64,000 nt of DNA, taken from the NCBI GenBank assembly GCA_035471785.1, contig DATIPQ010000146.1, forward strand, positions 1 to 64,000. Direction: 5' to 3'. Numbering within the stretch: position 1 is the first letter of the stretch; every line of letters begins with the position of its first letter. The notes under the pieces were generated by a model, which was not told where the DNA came from, did no database searches, and worked only from the letters and a program-made list of their open reading frames with translations. Origin of the DNA: Acidobacteriota bacterium. GTDB lineage: Bacteria > Acidobacteriota > UBA6911 > RPQK01 > DATIPO01. Of this stretch, positions 9,368 through 18,626 are shown piece by piece. Made by a program: the position numbers and the translations under genes.

Positions 9368-9730
9368 TCAAGCTTTCTCCCCACGGCCCTTGAGGCCGAC
9401 TTGTTCGATGCCGTCCCACAGCCGCTGGTGAAGCTGATGGACCTGGTTGAGGGCCCGTGCTCCCAGCGACGTGAGACGGAAGAGCCGCCGCGGGCGTCCG
9501 AGTCGCTGTTGGCTGCCGTCTTCCAGACGCGAGGCCAGCAGTCCGCGCTTTTCCAGGCGCGAGAGCGTGACCGAAATGGTCCCCAGCGCCGGGTTTTTGC
9601 CCACCAGTTCGCGCAGCTCCTCCTTGACGGTGACCGAATAGGCGTCGCCGGCCCGGCGATAGACTGCCATCAGCACCTCCTGCTCGAACTGTCCCAGAGT
9701 TAAAGTGGCGGACGCCTGCGCGCTTTTCAT
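9368..9730 (-). CDS. PadR-family transcriptional regulator
   Basis: A 120-residue winged-helix DNA-binding protein: LGQFEQEVLMAVYRRAGDAY, then a recognition helix region (GTISVTLSRLEKRGLL) and a wing rich in Arg (RRLFRLTSLGARAL). This is the compact PadR type that usually represses a neighbouring ABC permease gene. Here the downstream neighbour on the same strand is only a permease remnant (9179-9351), so its original target may be gone. The start at 9730 is preferred because the residues further upstream are antisense to glyA. There is no ribosome-binding site, and a TATAAT lies only seven bases before the ATG, so the mRNA may be leaderless. Confidence 0.85.
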   Translation of the reverse strand: MKSAQASATLTLGQFEQEVLMAVYRRAGDAYSVTVKEELRELVGKNPALGTISVTLSRLEKRGLLASRLEDGSQQRLGRPRRLFRLTSLGARALNQVHQLHQRLWDGIEQVGLKGRGEKA

Positions 9731-9737
9731 ACGGCGT

Positions 9738-9745
9738 ATTATAAT
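9738..9745. promoter_or_regulatory. Overlapping divergent -10 elements between padR and glyA
   Basis: The string TATTATAAT contains TATAAT on both strands: minus strand at 9743-9738 (padR, ATG at 9730) and plus strand at 9740-9745 (glyA, ATG at 9842). No good -35 is seen at 16-18 bases for either. A TTGACA on the minus strand (9756-9751) is only seven bases from the -10, too close for a sigma70 pair. Confidence 0.4.
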
Positions 9746-9841
9746 GCCTCTGTCAAGGCCCTCAGGTTCGTTGTTTTGGCTCGCCTGCCGCGTTGACCCT
9801 GGCGGCGGGGTTCCGATAAGATCGGTGGCAGGAGGACGGCT

Positions 9842-11113
9842 ATGAATCGAGCCTTGAAACAGGTTGATCCGGAGATCGCCCAGGCCATCGCCAACGAAAC
9901 GCGCCGCCAGGGTGAAACTCTGGAGTTGATCGCCTCTGAGAACTTCACCAGCGAGGCGGTGTTGCAGGCCACCGGGTCGGTCTTTACCAACAAGTATGCC
10001 GAGGGCTATCCCGGACGCCGCTACTACGGCGGTTGCGAGTATGTCGACGTGGTGGAGAATCTGGCCCGTGATCGGGCCAAGGAACTCTTCGGCGCCGAGC
10101 ACGCCAACGTTCAGCCGCACTGCGGCAGTTCGGCCAATCTGGCGGTGTGCATGGCCATGCTCCAGCCTGGCGACAAGATTCTGGGCATGAACCTTTCTCA
10201 CGGCGGGCACTTGACCCACGGTCATCCCCTCAATTTTTCCGGCAAGCTCTACCGGGTGAGCGCCTACGGCGTGGGCCAGGACGATGAACTGCTCGACTAT
10301 GACGAGTTGGAGGAGATCGCCCGCCGCGAGAAGCCTCGGCTGATCATCGCCGGGGCCAGCGCCTATTCCCGCGTCATCGATTTCCAGCGCTTCGGAGAGG
10401 TAGCCAGGGAGGTGGGCGCCTACCTGATGTGCGACATCGCCCACATCGCCGGGCTAGTGGCGGCCGGGGTCCATCCTTCGCCCGTCCCGCACAGCGACTT
10501 CGTCACCACCACCACCCACAAGACTCTGCGGGGCCCCCGCAGCGGACTCATTCTGTGCAAGCAGGAGCATGCCAAGCAGATCGACAAGATCGTTATGCCG
10601 GGCATTCAGGGAGGTCCCCTGGTTCACGTCATCGCCGCCAAGGCCGTGTGTTTCAAGCAAGCGGCCGGCGAGGAGTTCAGGGAATACCAGCGTCAGGTGG
10701 TCAGAAACGCCCGCGCCCTGGCCCGGACCCTCTCTGGATGCGGCTACCGCATCGTTTCCGGCGGCACCGACAACCATCTCTTCCTGGTCGACGTCTTCGG
10801 CAAGGGCATTACCGGCAAGCAGGCCGAGGAGACCCTTGAAGCCGCCGGCATTACCGTCAATAAGAACGGGATCCCCTTTGACACCAATCCCCCTCTGGTG
10901 GCCAGCGGAGTCCGCATAGGCACGCCGGCCCTCACCACCCGGGGCATGAAGGAAGCCGAAATGGAGAAAGTGGGCGCCTGGATCGCCCGCGTCCTGGACA
11001 ACATCGACGATGCGTCGGTGCACGGCCGGGTGCGCGAGGAGATCCGCCGCTTCACGGCCGATTTCCCGCTCTACAGACAGCGCCTGGAGGCCTTGCAATC
11101 CAGTGTCGGCTAA
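9842..11113 (+). CDS. glyA: Serine hydroxymethyltransferase
   Basis: PLP enzyme that interconverts serine and glycine while loading a one-carbon unit onto tetrahydrofolate; cytoplasmic. The 423 residues match the family's usual length. Visible signatures are the N-terminal [19 protein letters not shown] region, [14 protein letters not shown], the PLP-lysine motif [11 protein letters not shown] with Lys near residue 227, and the C-terminal [14 protein letters not shown] strong AGGAGG lies before the ATG. The following helicase gene begins within the last bases of glyA, so the two are probably co-transcribed. Confidence 0.98.
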   Translation: MNRALKQVDPEIAQAIANETRRQGETLELIASENFTSEAVLQATGSVFTNKYAEGYPGRRYYGGCEYVDVVENLARDRAKELFGAEHANVQPHCGSSANLAVCMAMLQPGDKILGMNLSHGGHLTHGHPLNFSGKLYRVSAYGVGQDDELLDYDELEEIARREKPRLIIAGASAYSRVIDFQRFGEVAREVGAYLMCDIAHIAGLVAAGVHPSPVPHSDFVTTTTHKTLRGPRSGLILCKQEHAKQIDKIVMPGIQGGPLVHVIAAKAVCFKQAAGEEFREYQRQVVRNARALARTLSGCGYRIVSGGTDNHLFLVDVFGKGITGKQAEETLEAAGITVNKNGIPFDTNPPLVASGVRIGTPALTTRGMKEAEMEKVGAWIARVLDNIDDASVHGRVREEIRRFTADFPLYRQRLEALQSSVG

Positions 11114-13052
11114 AGTGCCGATCGAAGACGTGTCTCTGCACGAGATCTTCGCCCCCGGCGGCCTTCTCGAGTCGCGTCTGCCCGACTACGAGTATCGTCC
11201 CGGCCAACTGAAGATGGCCCAGGCGGTGCTTGACGCCATCCGCTACCGCAACCATCTCTGCGTCGAGGCGGGCACCGGCACCGGAAAGACTCTGGCCTAT
11301 CTTATTCCGGCTCTTTTCAGTCAAAAGCGCGTGGTGGTCTCGACGGCCACCAAGAACCTGCAAGAACAGGTCTTCTTCAAGGATATTCCTTTCATCCGCG
11401 AACATCTGGCTCCTGATCTGGCCGCCTGCTGCATGAAGGGGCGCGCCAATTACCTGTGCCTGAAGAAACTGGGCGAGTGGTCGCGCCAGGGATCGCTGCT
11501 CAAGGCCGGCAAGCGCCTGCGGGCCCTGCTCAACGAATGGGCCGGGCGCAGCCAGACGGGGGACCGCGCCGAACTGGACTGGCTGGGCGACGACGATCCC
11601 CTGTGGAAGGCGCTGGACGCCCGCAGCGAGACTTGTATCGGCAGCAAATGCAGCCACTTCGAAGACTGCTTCGTCACCCGCATGCGCCAGAAGGCCCTGG
11701 AGTCTGATCTCATCGTCGTCAACCACGCCCTCTTCTTTGCCAACGTGGCTCTGCAAAGCGACGAGATCGGCCAGATCCTTCCCGATTTCGGCACCGTCAT
11801 CCTGGATGAAGCTCACGAATTGGAAGACATTGCCGCCGATCATTTCGGGCGCCGCCTCAGCAGTTTTCAGGTGCAGGAACTGGGACGCGACCTGCTGGCC
11901 GTCTTCGGGCGCCGTCCCCGGGAGGTGAAACGCATCCAGCGCGCCGTGGACAAGGGGCTCAATCTCTTGGCCGCGCTTCCCGCCCAGGAAGGCCGTCACA
12001 GCCTCAACTTCTTTCACGACCGGCGCCTGGGACAGGTCGATCTGCGGGAGCCGCTGGCCGAGCCCTTCAGGGACTTCTACGAGGCCCTGCTGATGCTGGG
12101 CAACCGCCTCACGGCCTTGCCCCAGCAGCCCGACGAGGGGGCCGCCTTGCTGCGGCGCATCGACCAGATGATGGAGGCGCTTTCCACCATCTTCGAAGAA
12201 CGCAGTTCGGAGTTCGTCTACTGGTTCGAGCGGCGCGGACGCGGAATCTACATCGGATGCACGCCCATCCGCATCGCCTCGCTGCTGCAGCAACACCTCT
12301 TCCAGAAGGTGGACAGCGCGGTGCTCACTTCGGCCACTCTGGCCGTCGACCACAGTTTCGACTTCATCCGCTCCCGCCTGGGCGTTCCCGATCCCGCCGA
12401 GTTGCAGGTCCCCAGCGAATTCGACTACCCAAGCCAGGCCATGCTCTACGTCCCCCAAGCCTTTCCCGAGCCGCGTTCTCCCCGTTATGCCGAGCGGCTG
12501 GCTGAGGAGGCCGAGCGTATTTTGCGGGCTACCGGCGGCGCGGCTTTCCTGCTCTTCACCAGCTTCCAGCAGATGAACCGGCTCCACGGCCTGCTGGCGG
12601 ACGAGCTGCCCTTCCCCTGCTTCAAGCAGGGCGAGGCGCCCAAGACCCTGCTTCTCGAGCGTTTCAAGCAGACTTCCGGCGCCGTGCTCTTTGCCACCAC
12701 CAGCTTCTGGCAGGGAGTTGACGTGAGGGGAGATGCGCTGCGGGCGGTGCTGATCGACAAGCTGCCTTTTCAGGTCCCCAGCGAGCCGGTGGTGGCGGCC
12801 CGCCTCAATTACCTCAAGGAAGAGGGCCTCGACCCTTTCAACAGCTACAGCGTCCCCCAGGCCGTCATCACCCTCAAACAGGGTCTGGGAAGGCTTATCC
12901 GCTCCCGCCTCGACCGCGGTATCCTGGCGGTTTTCGATTCCCGCTTGCGCACTCGGCGCTATGGCCGGACCTTTCTGGAAAGCTTGCCAAAATGCCCCCT
13001 CACGGATAACATTGCAGATCTTGAAAACTTCTGCCGACGAATTTCATCATAG
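11103..13052 (+). CDS. DinG/XPD-family ATP-dependent DNA helicase
   Basis: Superfamily 2 helicase of about 649 residues. It has a Walker A motif GTGTGKT (about residues 55-61), a DEAH box (about 235-238), and between them four cysteines ([10 protein letters not shown], then CIGSKC and C) placed like the 4Fe-4S ligands of DinG and XPD. The C-terminal motifs are present: [16 protein letters not shown] and QGLGRLIRS. Such enzymes unwind 5'-tailed DNA, R-loops or G-quadruplexes in repair. I chose GTG at 11103, which overlaps the end of glyA and has GGAGG twelve bases upstream; GTG at 11115 is possible. No exonuclease domain is present, so it is a stand-alone helicase. Confidence 0.92.
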   Translation: MSAKVPIEDVSLHEIFAPGGLLESRLPDYEYRPGQLKMAQAVLDAIRYRNHLCVEAGTGTGKTLAYLIPALFSQKRVVVSTATKNLQEQVFFKDIPFIREHLAPDLAACCMKGRANYLCLKKLGEWSRQGSLLKAGKRLRALLNEWAGRSQTGDRAELDWLGDDDPLWKALDARSETCIGSKCSHFEDCFVTRMRQKALESDLIVVNHALFFANVALQSDEIGQILPDFGTVILDEAHELEDIAADHFGRRLSSFQVQELGRDLLAVFGRRPREVKRIQRAVDKGLNLLAALPAQEGRHSLNFFHDRRLGQVDLREPLAEPFRDFYEALLMLGNRLTALPQQPDEGAALLRRIDQMMEALSTIFEERSSEFVYWFERRGRGIYIGCTPIRIASLLQQHLFQKVDSAVLTSATLAVDHSFDFIRSRLGVPDPAELQVPSEFDYPSQAMLYVPQAFPEPRSPRYAERLAEEAERILRATGGAAFLLFTSFQQMNRLHGLLADELPFPCFKQGEAPKTLLLERFKQTSGAVLFATTSFWQGVDVRGDALRAVLIDKLPFQVPSEPVVAARLNYLKEEGLDPFNSYSVPQAVITLKQGLGRLIRSRLDRGILAVFDSRLRTRRYGRTFLESLPKCPLTDNIADLENFCRRISS

Positions 13053-13132
13053 ACATAGTGCAAGCCTCGGAAAACGAGTCGCGGCCGGGGCGGAATTTGA
13101 CTAGAGTTTCATGGGTTGGAAGGGTGAGCAAG

Positions 13133-14131
13133 ATGAAAGCTAAAGGCATCGCAGCAGTACTGGTCCTGATGCTTGCGCCCCTGTTCTTCGGCGCTTTGCA
13201 GGCTCAGAGCGGCATCATCAAGGGCAAGGTCATGGATAGTGAGGGCAACGGCATTCCCGACGCTGAAGTACGCATTCAGGGGATGGACGTCAACCGCGAA
13301 TACAAGATCAAGACCAACGACAAGGGCGAGTTCATTCACATCGGCGTCAATCTCCAGGGCATCTACCGAATCATCGCTACCAAGGAGGGCTACACGGGCG
13401 GTTTCGTTCAAGGCGTCCGCCCCAAGCTGGACCGGGGAGGCGAAGGCGTTGAGATCACCATGGACAAGGGTGCCCAGCGCCAGATGAGCTTCGACATGAC
13501 CGAGGAAGAAATCGCCAGGATCAAAGAAGAACGGGAAAAGGCCAAGGAGCGTGCGGAGAAGCTGAGCAACGCCTTCCAAGGCGGAATCGACGCTTTTAAC
13601 GCGGGCGATTACGAGTCGGCCAAGGAGCAGTTCCTGGTGGCGGCCGAGTCCGCTCCCGACGAACCCAACGTGTGGGGCAACCTGGGGCAGACGCACGCTC
13701 GTCTGGAAGAATACGAAGAGGCGGTCAAGGCCTACGAAAAGGCCATCGCGCTCAAGCCCGGCGAGGCTACCTTTCACCAGAATCTCGGCGGTGTTTACGC
13801 CAGGATGGGCCAGTCCGACAAAGCCAAAGCCCAATACGAGAAGGCTGCTGGACTGGCTGCCGCCAGCGATCCCACGGCTGCCGCCGACAGCTACTACAAC
13901 ATGGCGGTGGGCTTCATCAATTCCGGGCAGAACGCCGAAGCCGCCGAAGCGCTGCAGCAGGCCATTCAACACAATCCCGATCATCCTCAGGCCAACTATC
14001 AGTTGGGTCTCGTGCTTTTGAACCTGGGCAAGATGGACGAGTGCAAGCAGTACCTCAAGAAGTACATCGAATTGGAGCCCGATTCCCCGGACGCGGCGAC
14101 GGCCAAGGCCATTCTGGAATCGCTGGGATAG
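13133..14131 (+). CDS. Secreted carboxypeptidase-regulatory-like domain and TPR protein
   Basis: A 332-residue exported protein: signal peptide (about 1-25, ALQAQ cleavage region), then a carboxypeptidase-regulatory-like beta-sandwich (about 26-110, GKVMDSEGNGIPDAEVRI), a charged coiled stretch rich in Glu/Lys/Arg (about 125-155) and four or five TPRs (NVWGNLGQTHARLEEYEEAV and others) to the end. The sandwich is the same type that begins Oar-like receptors, here joined to a scaffold. The start at 13133 has GGGTGAG upstream and begins directly at the signal peptide; an earlier ATG at 13058 would add 25 residues and bury it. Function is unknown; a cell-envelope scaffold is likely. Confidence 0.85.
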   Translation: MKAKGIAAVLVLMLAPLFFGALQAQSGIIKGKVMDSEGNGIPDAEVRIQGMDVNREYKIKTNDKGEFIHIGVNLQGIYRIIATKEGYTGGFVQGVRPKLDRGGEGVEITMDKGAQRQMSFDMTEEEIARIKEEREKAKERAEKLSNAFQGGIDAFNAGDYESAKEQFLVAAESAPDEPNVWGNLGQTHARLEEYEEAVKAYEKAIALKPGEATFHQNLGGVYARMGQSDKAKAQYEKAAGLAAASDPTAAADSYYNMAVGFINSGQNAEAAEALQQAIQHNPDHPQANYQLGLVLLNLGKMDECKQYLKKYIELEPDSPDAATAKAILESLG

Positions 14132-14150
14132 GCTGACGCGGCCCCAAGCT

Positions 14151-14864
14151 TCAGGCGGTCTGGGCGCCGAAGTACTCTTCGGCTTGCTTGCAGCCGACCT
14201 CGGCCAAACCCTGCAAAGCGATCAAGGCGGCTTTACCGATCTCTTCCTCTTCCGGGAAGCGGTCGGCCAAGCGGCCCAGTTGTTCGATAAAGGCTTTGGG
14301 GACCTCTTGAGGCCGGCTCCAATAGGCGCCGGCCAGTTCCTGCAGGGCGTCGATGCGTTCCAGGTCGTCGCCCTTCTCCAGCAGTTCATGCAGTTCCGTT
14401 TCGGCTCTCTTGCTGCCCTGGTGGGCCAAGCTTCCCAAGGCCAGCAGAACAAGCTGGCGCCGCTGCACCTGCAGATGCCGGTCGTGTTCGCAGCGGTACA
14501 ACTCCAGCAGAACCGGTACGGCGTCTCCGTGTCCCACTTCGCCCAGAGCCAGTATGACCGCCGCCAGAAAAGCCTCGTAGCCGCGTCCCCTGCGTCGATC
14601 CTCCGACTCCAGAGACTGGCGCAGGGGGCCGATCACAGAGGGATCCTCCAGGCTGCCCAGTGCTATTGCGGCCACCTCTTTGTGACGAAGAGTTCCCGTC
14701 TTGAGCCATTCCTGGAGAGGATCCTTCAATTCGCTCGGGCGGAAGATGGCGATGTGGGGGAGCAGTTGTTTGAGGGCTTCTGCGCTTCGTTCGCGGATCG
14801 CCTGCAGGCAGCGCTGAATCAGCCTGTCGCGGCTACCGATATCCTGTCCTCGGTACATATTCAT
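14151..14864 (-). CDS. HEAT-repeat-like protein
   Basis: A 237-residue soluble protein of alpha-helical pairs resembling HEAT/PBS-lyase repeats: KEVAAIALGSLEDPSVIGPL, AAVILALGEVGHGDAVPVLL and QLVLLALGSLAHQG follow the usual A-hydrophobic-LG pattern. Such proteins are adaptors that bind other proteins. It has no signal peptide. It is convergent with the preceding TPR gene (19 bases between stops) and divergent from the next operon. Two start codons are close together (14864 and 14858). No specific partner can be named. Confidence 0.8.
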   Translation of the reverse strand: MNMYRGQDIGSRDRLIQRCLQAIRERSAEALKQLLPHIAIFRPSELKDPLQEWLKTGTLRHKEVAAIALGSLEDPSVIGPLRQSLESEDRRRGRGYEAFLAAVILALGEVGHGDAVPVLLELYRCEHDRHLQVQRRQLVLLALGSLAHQGSKRAETELHELLEKGDDLERIDALQELAGAYWSRPQEVPKAFIEQLGRLADRFPEEEEIGKAALIALQGLAEVGCKQAEEYFGAQTA

Positions 14865-14971
14865 TTCACCGCAGATCTAGCCATGAGAGTCCGCGTTCGC
14901 CTTCTCCTGCAGAGAGCGAATAGGGGGCGCGGAATCCCGTTTCCAGCGGCCGTTATGATACCATGCTGACG

Positions 14972-15574
14972 ATGAAAAACAAGCAGTTCGCCTTTGCCGC
15001 CGTGGGAACGGCGATCGGCTTTATTCTGGGATTCATGGTGGCCCAGGCGGTTTCGCTGCAGGACCAGTTCGTTCTGCAGGAAACGCAAGCAAGGGGTGGT
15101 TCCCAGCAGGACTCCGGTTTGCCTGAAGGTCATCCTTCGGCGCAGTTGATGGAGTTGATGCGCAAGCTGCAAGAACGCGCCGCGGCCAATCCCCAGGACG
15201 CCGAGGTGCGGGTGGCCATGGGCAATGCCTTCTACGATCTGAAACGGTTCGACCAGGCGGCGGCCTGGTACGAGGAAGCGTTGGCGCTGGAACCCGGAAA
15301 CGTCAACGTCTCAACCGATTTGGGAACGTCTTACTATTACTTGGGCCAGCCCCAAAAGGCCGTCCAGCAACTGCGCCTATCGCTGCAGATCAACGCCACC
15401 CATCCCCAGACCCTGCAGAACCTGGGAGTGGTCCTGGAATCCATGGGCCGCGATCAGGAGGCCCTGGCCGTCTGGGAGAAATTGGTTCAAGCTAATCCCG
15501 ACTATCCGGGGCTGGAACAAGTACGCCAGAATATCGAGCGTATTCGTGGACGCGCCGAGGACGGAAGCTCCTAG
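14972..15574 (+). CDS. Membrane-anchored TPR protein (CcmH/NrfG-like)
   Basis: About 200 residues: an N-terminal transmembrane helix (FAAVGTAIGFILGFMVAQAV, about residues 6-25), a short linker, then three TPRs (VAMGNAFYDLKRFDQAAAWY onward). The layout, one helix plus TPRs, resembles the C-terminal part of CcmI/NrfG, so a chaperone role for exported proteins is possible but unproven. Starts at 14963 and 14972 are in frame. A TATGAT at 14954-14959 would put transcription start near 14966, so I prefer 14972. The gene is followed after two bases by the YHS-domain gene and then NAD kinase, probably one operon. Confidence 0.85.
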   Translation: MKNKQFAFAAVGTAIGFILGFMVAQAVSLQDQFVLQETQARGGSQQDSGLPEGHPSAQLMELMRKLQERAAANPQDAEVRVAMGNAFYDLKRFDQAAAWYEEALALEPGNVNVSTDLGTSYYYLGQPQKAVQQLRLSLQINATHPQTLQNLGVVLESMGRDQEALAVWEKLVQANPDYPGLEQVRQNIERIRGRAEDGSS

Positions 15575-15576
15575 TC

Positions 15577-15891
15577 ATGACCTCGCTGATTCGCTATCTT
15601 CTCCTCTTTCTGGCCGGCTTGCTTTTGGCGCGGCTGGTGTTGGACAAGTTGCTGGGAGGCCGGGCAAACCGCTCAAAGCGACGACGGGCTTCAGGGCGGG
15701 CAAAGCGACACGATCCCGACCGCGTCCGCACCATTAGCGGAAAGATGGTCCGCGATCCCCAGTGCGGCATGCACGTAGCCCAAAACCTCGCCATAACGGC
15801 GCGCTCTCAAGGGGAGCAGCTCTACTTTTGCTCCGCTGATTGCCGGGATGCATTCTTCGAGAAGATGCGCCCCACTGGAACCGATGTCTGA
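15577..15891 (+). CDS. Small membrane protein with YHS-like metal-binding domain
   Basis: 104 residues: an N-terminal transmembrane helix (YLLLFLAGLLLARLVL), a strongly basic linker (about 28-50), and a YHS-like module with a DPQCGMHV start and a YFCSADCRDAF end, that is C-x(n)-C-x(3)-C metal-binding positions. The family resembles the PP0621-type proteins. A role in metal or redox handling at the membrane is only suggested. It lies two bases after the TPR gene and its stop overlaps the likely start of nadK by eight bases. Confidence 0.8.
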   Translation: MTSLIRYLLLFLAGLLLARLVLDKLLGGRANRSKRRRASGRAKRHDPDRVRTISGKMVRDPQCGMHVAQNLAITARSQGEQLYFCSADCRDAFFEKMRPTGTDV

Positions 15892-16774
15892 CCCCCCGTG
15901 GCACAACGAAAAAGCGATGAAAGTCGGCATCGTCGCCAAACGTCACCGAACCGATTTCGCTGAACGTCTGCAAGCCATCCTGGGCTGGTTAGGCGATCGT
16001 CATTGCACCCCGCTTGTCGACCGCGACCTGGTGGAAGCCTACGGATTCCACGACATTGAAGGCTTCGCTCGTGAGCAGTTGGTCGAGCAGTCCGACTTCA
16101 TCGTGGTCTTCGGGGGCGACGGCACCATGCTTTCCGCCGCCCGCAGCGTGAGCGGTTCGGGCACCCCCATTCTGGGCGTCAACATGGGATCCTTGGGATT
16201 CCTCACCAGCGTACGGCCCGAGGAACTCTACCCGGCTCTGGAGAGAGTGCTGGCCCGCGACTACTACCTCGATCGGCGCACTCTGCTGCGCGCCGCTGTC
16301 TACAACAACGGGGGCGACGAACCCAAGGTCTATCACGCCCTCAACGACGTCGTTGTCAACAAAGGGACCCTGGCACGCATCATCAGCATGCACGTCGCTC
16401 TGGACGACGATCCCATCACCGAGTACCTGGCCGACGGGCTGATCATCTCCACCCCCACCGGCTCGACCGCCTACTCGCTCTCGGCAGGCGGCCCTATCCT
16501 CTATCCTGAGCTGGAAGCCTTCATCGTCACTCCCATCTGCCCTCACACTCTCACCAACCGTCCCATCGTGGCGCCCTCCGACCGCGCCATCAGCGTCACC
16601 CTGAAGGAGGGTGATGACGTCATGTTGACCGTTGACGGCCAAGTGGGTGTGGAACTGACTCCGGGCGCCGAGATCGTGTGCACGCGCTCGCACAGGCACA
16701 TCGACCTCCTCCAGCCCGGCGACAAGACCTTTTTCGACGTCCTCAGAGACAAACTGAAGTGGGGCGAGCGCTAG
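15884..16774 (+). CDS. nadK: NAD kinase
   Basis: Phosphorylates NAD to NADP using ATP or polyphosphate; cytoplasmic. The sequence shows the diagnostic GGDGTM (residues 77-82), the NMGSLGFLT loop, DGLIISTPTGSTAYSLSAGGP and a C-terminal DGQ motif. Two starts are possible: ATG at 15884 (296 residues, overlapping the YHS gene, GGAA before it) and ATG at 15917, which begins exactly at MKVGIVAK as many homologues do. I give the longer one because it fits the overlapping operon, but the shorter is equally likely. Third gene of the TPR/YHS/nadK operon. Confidence 0.95.
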   Translation: MSDPPWHNEKAMKVGIVAKRHRTDFAERLQAILGWLGDRHCTPLVDRDLVEAYGFHDIEGFAREQLVEQSDFIVVFGGDGTMLSAARSVSGSGTPILGVNMGSLGFLTSVRPEELYPALERVLARDYYLDRRTLLRAAVYNNGGDEPKVYHALNDVVVNKGTLARIISMHVALDDDPITEYLADGLIISTPTGSTAYSLSAGGPILYPELEAFIVTPICPHTLTNRPIVAPSDRAISVTLKEGDDVMLTVDGQVGVELTPGAEIVCTRSHRHIDLLQPGDKTFFDVLRDKLKWGER

Positions 16775-16806
16775 TTCGCACTTCGCCACTCGAAAATCGA
16801 ACTGGA

Positions 16807-17820
16807 CTAGAGTCCCAACTCGCGGCGGGCGCGCGAGGCGTACCCGGCGTATCCCTCGGGCGGATCGGCGGCCAAAAGCCCGCTTTCATCCAGGGTGGCC
16901 CCGATGCTGGCGCGGACGCTGGAGGCCAAAGCCTGGAGATCGTATCCGCCCTCCAAAAAGTAGAGGATGCGGCCTTTGCAGGCCCGGCGCGAGGCCTGGT
17001 TGAGGCGGACGCACATCTGGGCGAATCCTGCCTCGTCTACCTTCATTCCGGCCAGCGGATCGGAGGCGTGGGCGTCGAAGCCGGCTGAAACCAGGATCAA
17101 GTCGGGCCGGTAGTTGAGGAGTTGAGGGATGAGCAGGTCGTCGAAGAGGCTCAGGTAGAAATCGTTGCCGCAGCCCGCCGGCATGGGGAAGTTCAGGGTG
17201 TAGCCCTGTCCCTGGCCTCGGCCCCGTTCCTGGAAGGCTCCGGTCCCGGGGTAAAGCGGGTGTTGATGGGTGGAGATGTAGAGGACGTCGGAACGCGAGT
17301 AGAAGATTTCCTGGGTTCCGTTACCGTGGTGGACGTCGAAATCGACCACGGCCACCCGCTCCAGTCCCTCTTGGCGCAGCGCCCATTGAGCCGCCACGGC
17401 AACGTTGTTGAAGAGGCAGAATCCCATGGCCCGGGCGCTTTCGGCGTGATGTCCCGGCGGGCGCGCCAGCACGAATCCGCAGTCGATTCGGCCCTGCAGG
17501 AGCCGCTCGGTCAAATCGACCGCGCTGCCCGCCGCCAGCAGGGCCACTTCGTAGGAATGGGGACCGGTGTGAGTGTCGGGATCAAGCTGCACGTGGGAAC
17601 GCCCCTGGGTCCCGCTGATTCGGGCCAGGTGGCTGGCGCCGTGCACCGCCTCGATCCATTCTTCCCGCGCCGGGCGCGGATCGATGCGCTTCAATTCCTC
17701 GAGGCGGGGCCAGCTTTGCAGGGAGTTGACGATGGAGCGGATGCGGTCGGGACGCTCGGGATGACCCGGGGGCACGGCATGGTCGGTAAAGGCCAGGTCG
17801 AGAACGATGCCGTAGTTCAT
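16807..17820 (-). CDS. Histone deacetylase-family amidohydrolase
   Basis: Zinc-dependent hydrolase of the arginase/deacetylase fold, 337 residues. Catalytic and metal residues are in place: RPPGHHAES (the His pair), DFDVHHGNGT, the STHQHPLYPGTG loop, SAGFDAHASDPL and the C-terminal LEGGYDL. Bacterial members remove acetyl groups from lysines, polyamines or acetoin-related substrates; which one applies here cannot be told. The ATG at 17820 lies five bases after the stop of the zinc-ribbon membrane-protein gene, so the two probably share a transcript. No acetyltransferase is nearby. Confidence 0.93.
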   Translation of the reverse strand: MNYGIVLDLAFTDHAVPPGHPERPDRIRSIVNSLQSWPRLEELKRIDPRPAREEWIEAVHGASHLARISGTQGRSHVQLDPDTHTGPHSYEVALLAAGSAVDLTERLLQGRIDCGFVLARPPGHHAESARAMGFCLFNNVAVAAQWALRQEGLERVAVVDFDVHHGNGTQEIFYSRSDVLYISTHQHPLYPGTGAFQERGRGQGQGYTLNFPMPAGCGNDFYLSLFDDLLIPQLLNYRPDLILVSAGFDAHASDPLAGMKVDEAGFAQMCVRLNQASRRACKGRILYFLEGGYDLQALASSVRASIGATLDESGLLAADPPEGYAGYASRARRELGL

Positions 17821-17825
17821 ATCTC

Positions 17826-18158
17826 TCAGCGGTTCATGATCTGGAAGTGATCGGTCTTCTCGCACTCGGGACAGGCCTCGAAACGGGCTGCCTCTTCGGC
17901 CTCTCCGTACCATCCGCAGTTCATGCAGTAGGCTTTCTTGTCGCTGAGGCGCATCAGGGACAACTGGCGCAGCATCCAGTTGGCGGCGATCATCCCGGCC
18001 CCTCCCACAATGGCGAAAAAGGCGTAAGGTCCGACCCGCTCGCGCTTGATGAAGGGGATCATGGGCAGTGCCAGCATAAGCACGAGGGACGAGGCCACCA
18101 GGGCGTATCCCAGGCGCCGCAGGGGGCCACTCTTGCTGATGATCGGTCCAGGCGCCAT
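17826..18158 (-). CDS. Small two-helix membrane protein with zinc ribbon
   Basis: 110 residues. Two transmembrane helices (LVASSLVLMLALPMIPF, about 19-37, and FFAIVGGAGMIAANWML, about 47-63) are followed by a cytoplasmic zinc ribbon with CMNC and CPEC pairs (about 78-99). I do not recognise a named family. It is directly upstream of the deacetylase-like gene on the same strand and may be its membrane partner or simply co-transcribed. Confidence 0.75.
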   Translation of the reverse strand: MAPGPIISKSGPLRRLGYALVASSLVLMLALPMIPFIKRERVGPYAFFAIVGGAGMIAANWMLRQLSLMRLSDKKAYCMNCGWYGEAEEAARFEACPECEKTDHFQIMNR

Positions 18159-18227
18159 ACACCGTATCCTAGCATGAACGTCCGCCGGCTCCAGCCAGGG
18201 CGGGGCCGGGCCGGAGGGAGTGATCGG

Positions 18228-18542
18228 TTACTCATCGGCGATCTCGTTCATGGCCGCTTCCAGCTCTTCCTTGGCGTGGGCATCGCCATTGGCGTCGGCG
18301 ACTTCCATCCCCCGGCGGTAGGTCTGCAAGGCCTCTTCTTGCCGTCCCGCGCGGACCAGGGTTCCAGCGTAGTGGTAGTAGGCCGCGGTATAGTCCGGAA
18401 AGCGCTCGAGCAGGTCGCCGAAGGCCTCGATGGCCTCCGCGTTGCGTTCAAGGCGTTTGTATTCCATGGCCAGGCCGTAGCGCGGAAAAGGGTCCTCGGG
18501 CTTTTTCTCGATGAACCGCCGGAGTTTGCTGATCTTGTCCAT
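18228..18542 (-). CDS. Small TPR protein
   Basis: 104 residues, cytoplasmic, with two TPRs (PRYGLAMEYKRLERNAEAIE and AYYHYAGTLVRAGRQEEALQ) and an acidic C-terminal helix. The N-terminus MDKISKLRRFIEKKPEDPF resembles small TPR adaptors seen in Acidobacteriota and Deltaproteobacteria. ATG at 18542 is chosen; a longer frame to 18821 would be antisense to thiSG. It is separated from the zinc-ribbon gene by 69 bases and may head that operon. Partner unknown. Confidence 0.78.
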   Translation of the reverse strand: MDKISKLRRFIEKKPEDPFPRYGLAMEYKRLERNAEAIEAFGDLLERFPDYTAAYYHYAGTLVRAGRQEEALQTYRRGMEVADANGDAHAKEELEAAMNEIADE

Positions 18543-18626
18543 CAGGGCCGATCTTAGCAGAGTGCGGGGTTGAATCGCAGGCCGCCGATTTCGCACAATG
18601 GGTGTGAAAGGGTGTGACGAGAAGTC

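Noticed and set aside
9738-9756. TTGACA plus TATAAT as a sigma70 promoter for padR
   Set aside because: Spacing is seven bases instead of about seventeen.
18543-18626. TPP riboswitch before thiSG
   Set aside because: The conserved CUGAGA and ACCUGAU boxes are absent and the gap is only 84 bases.
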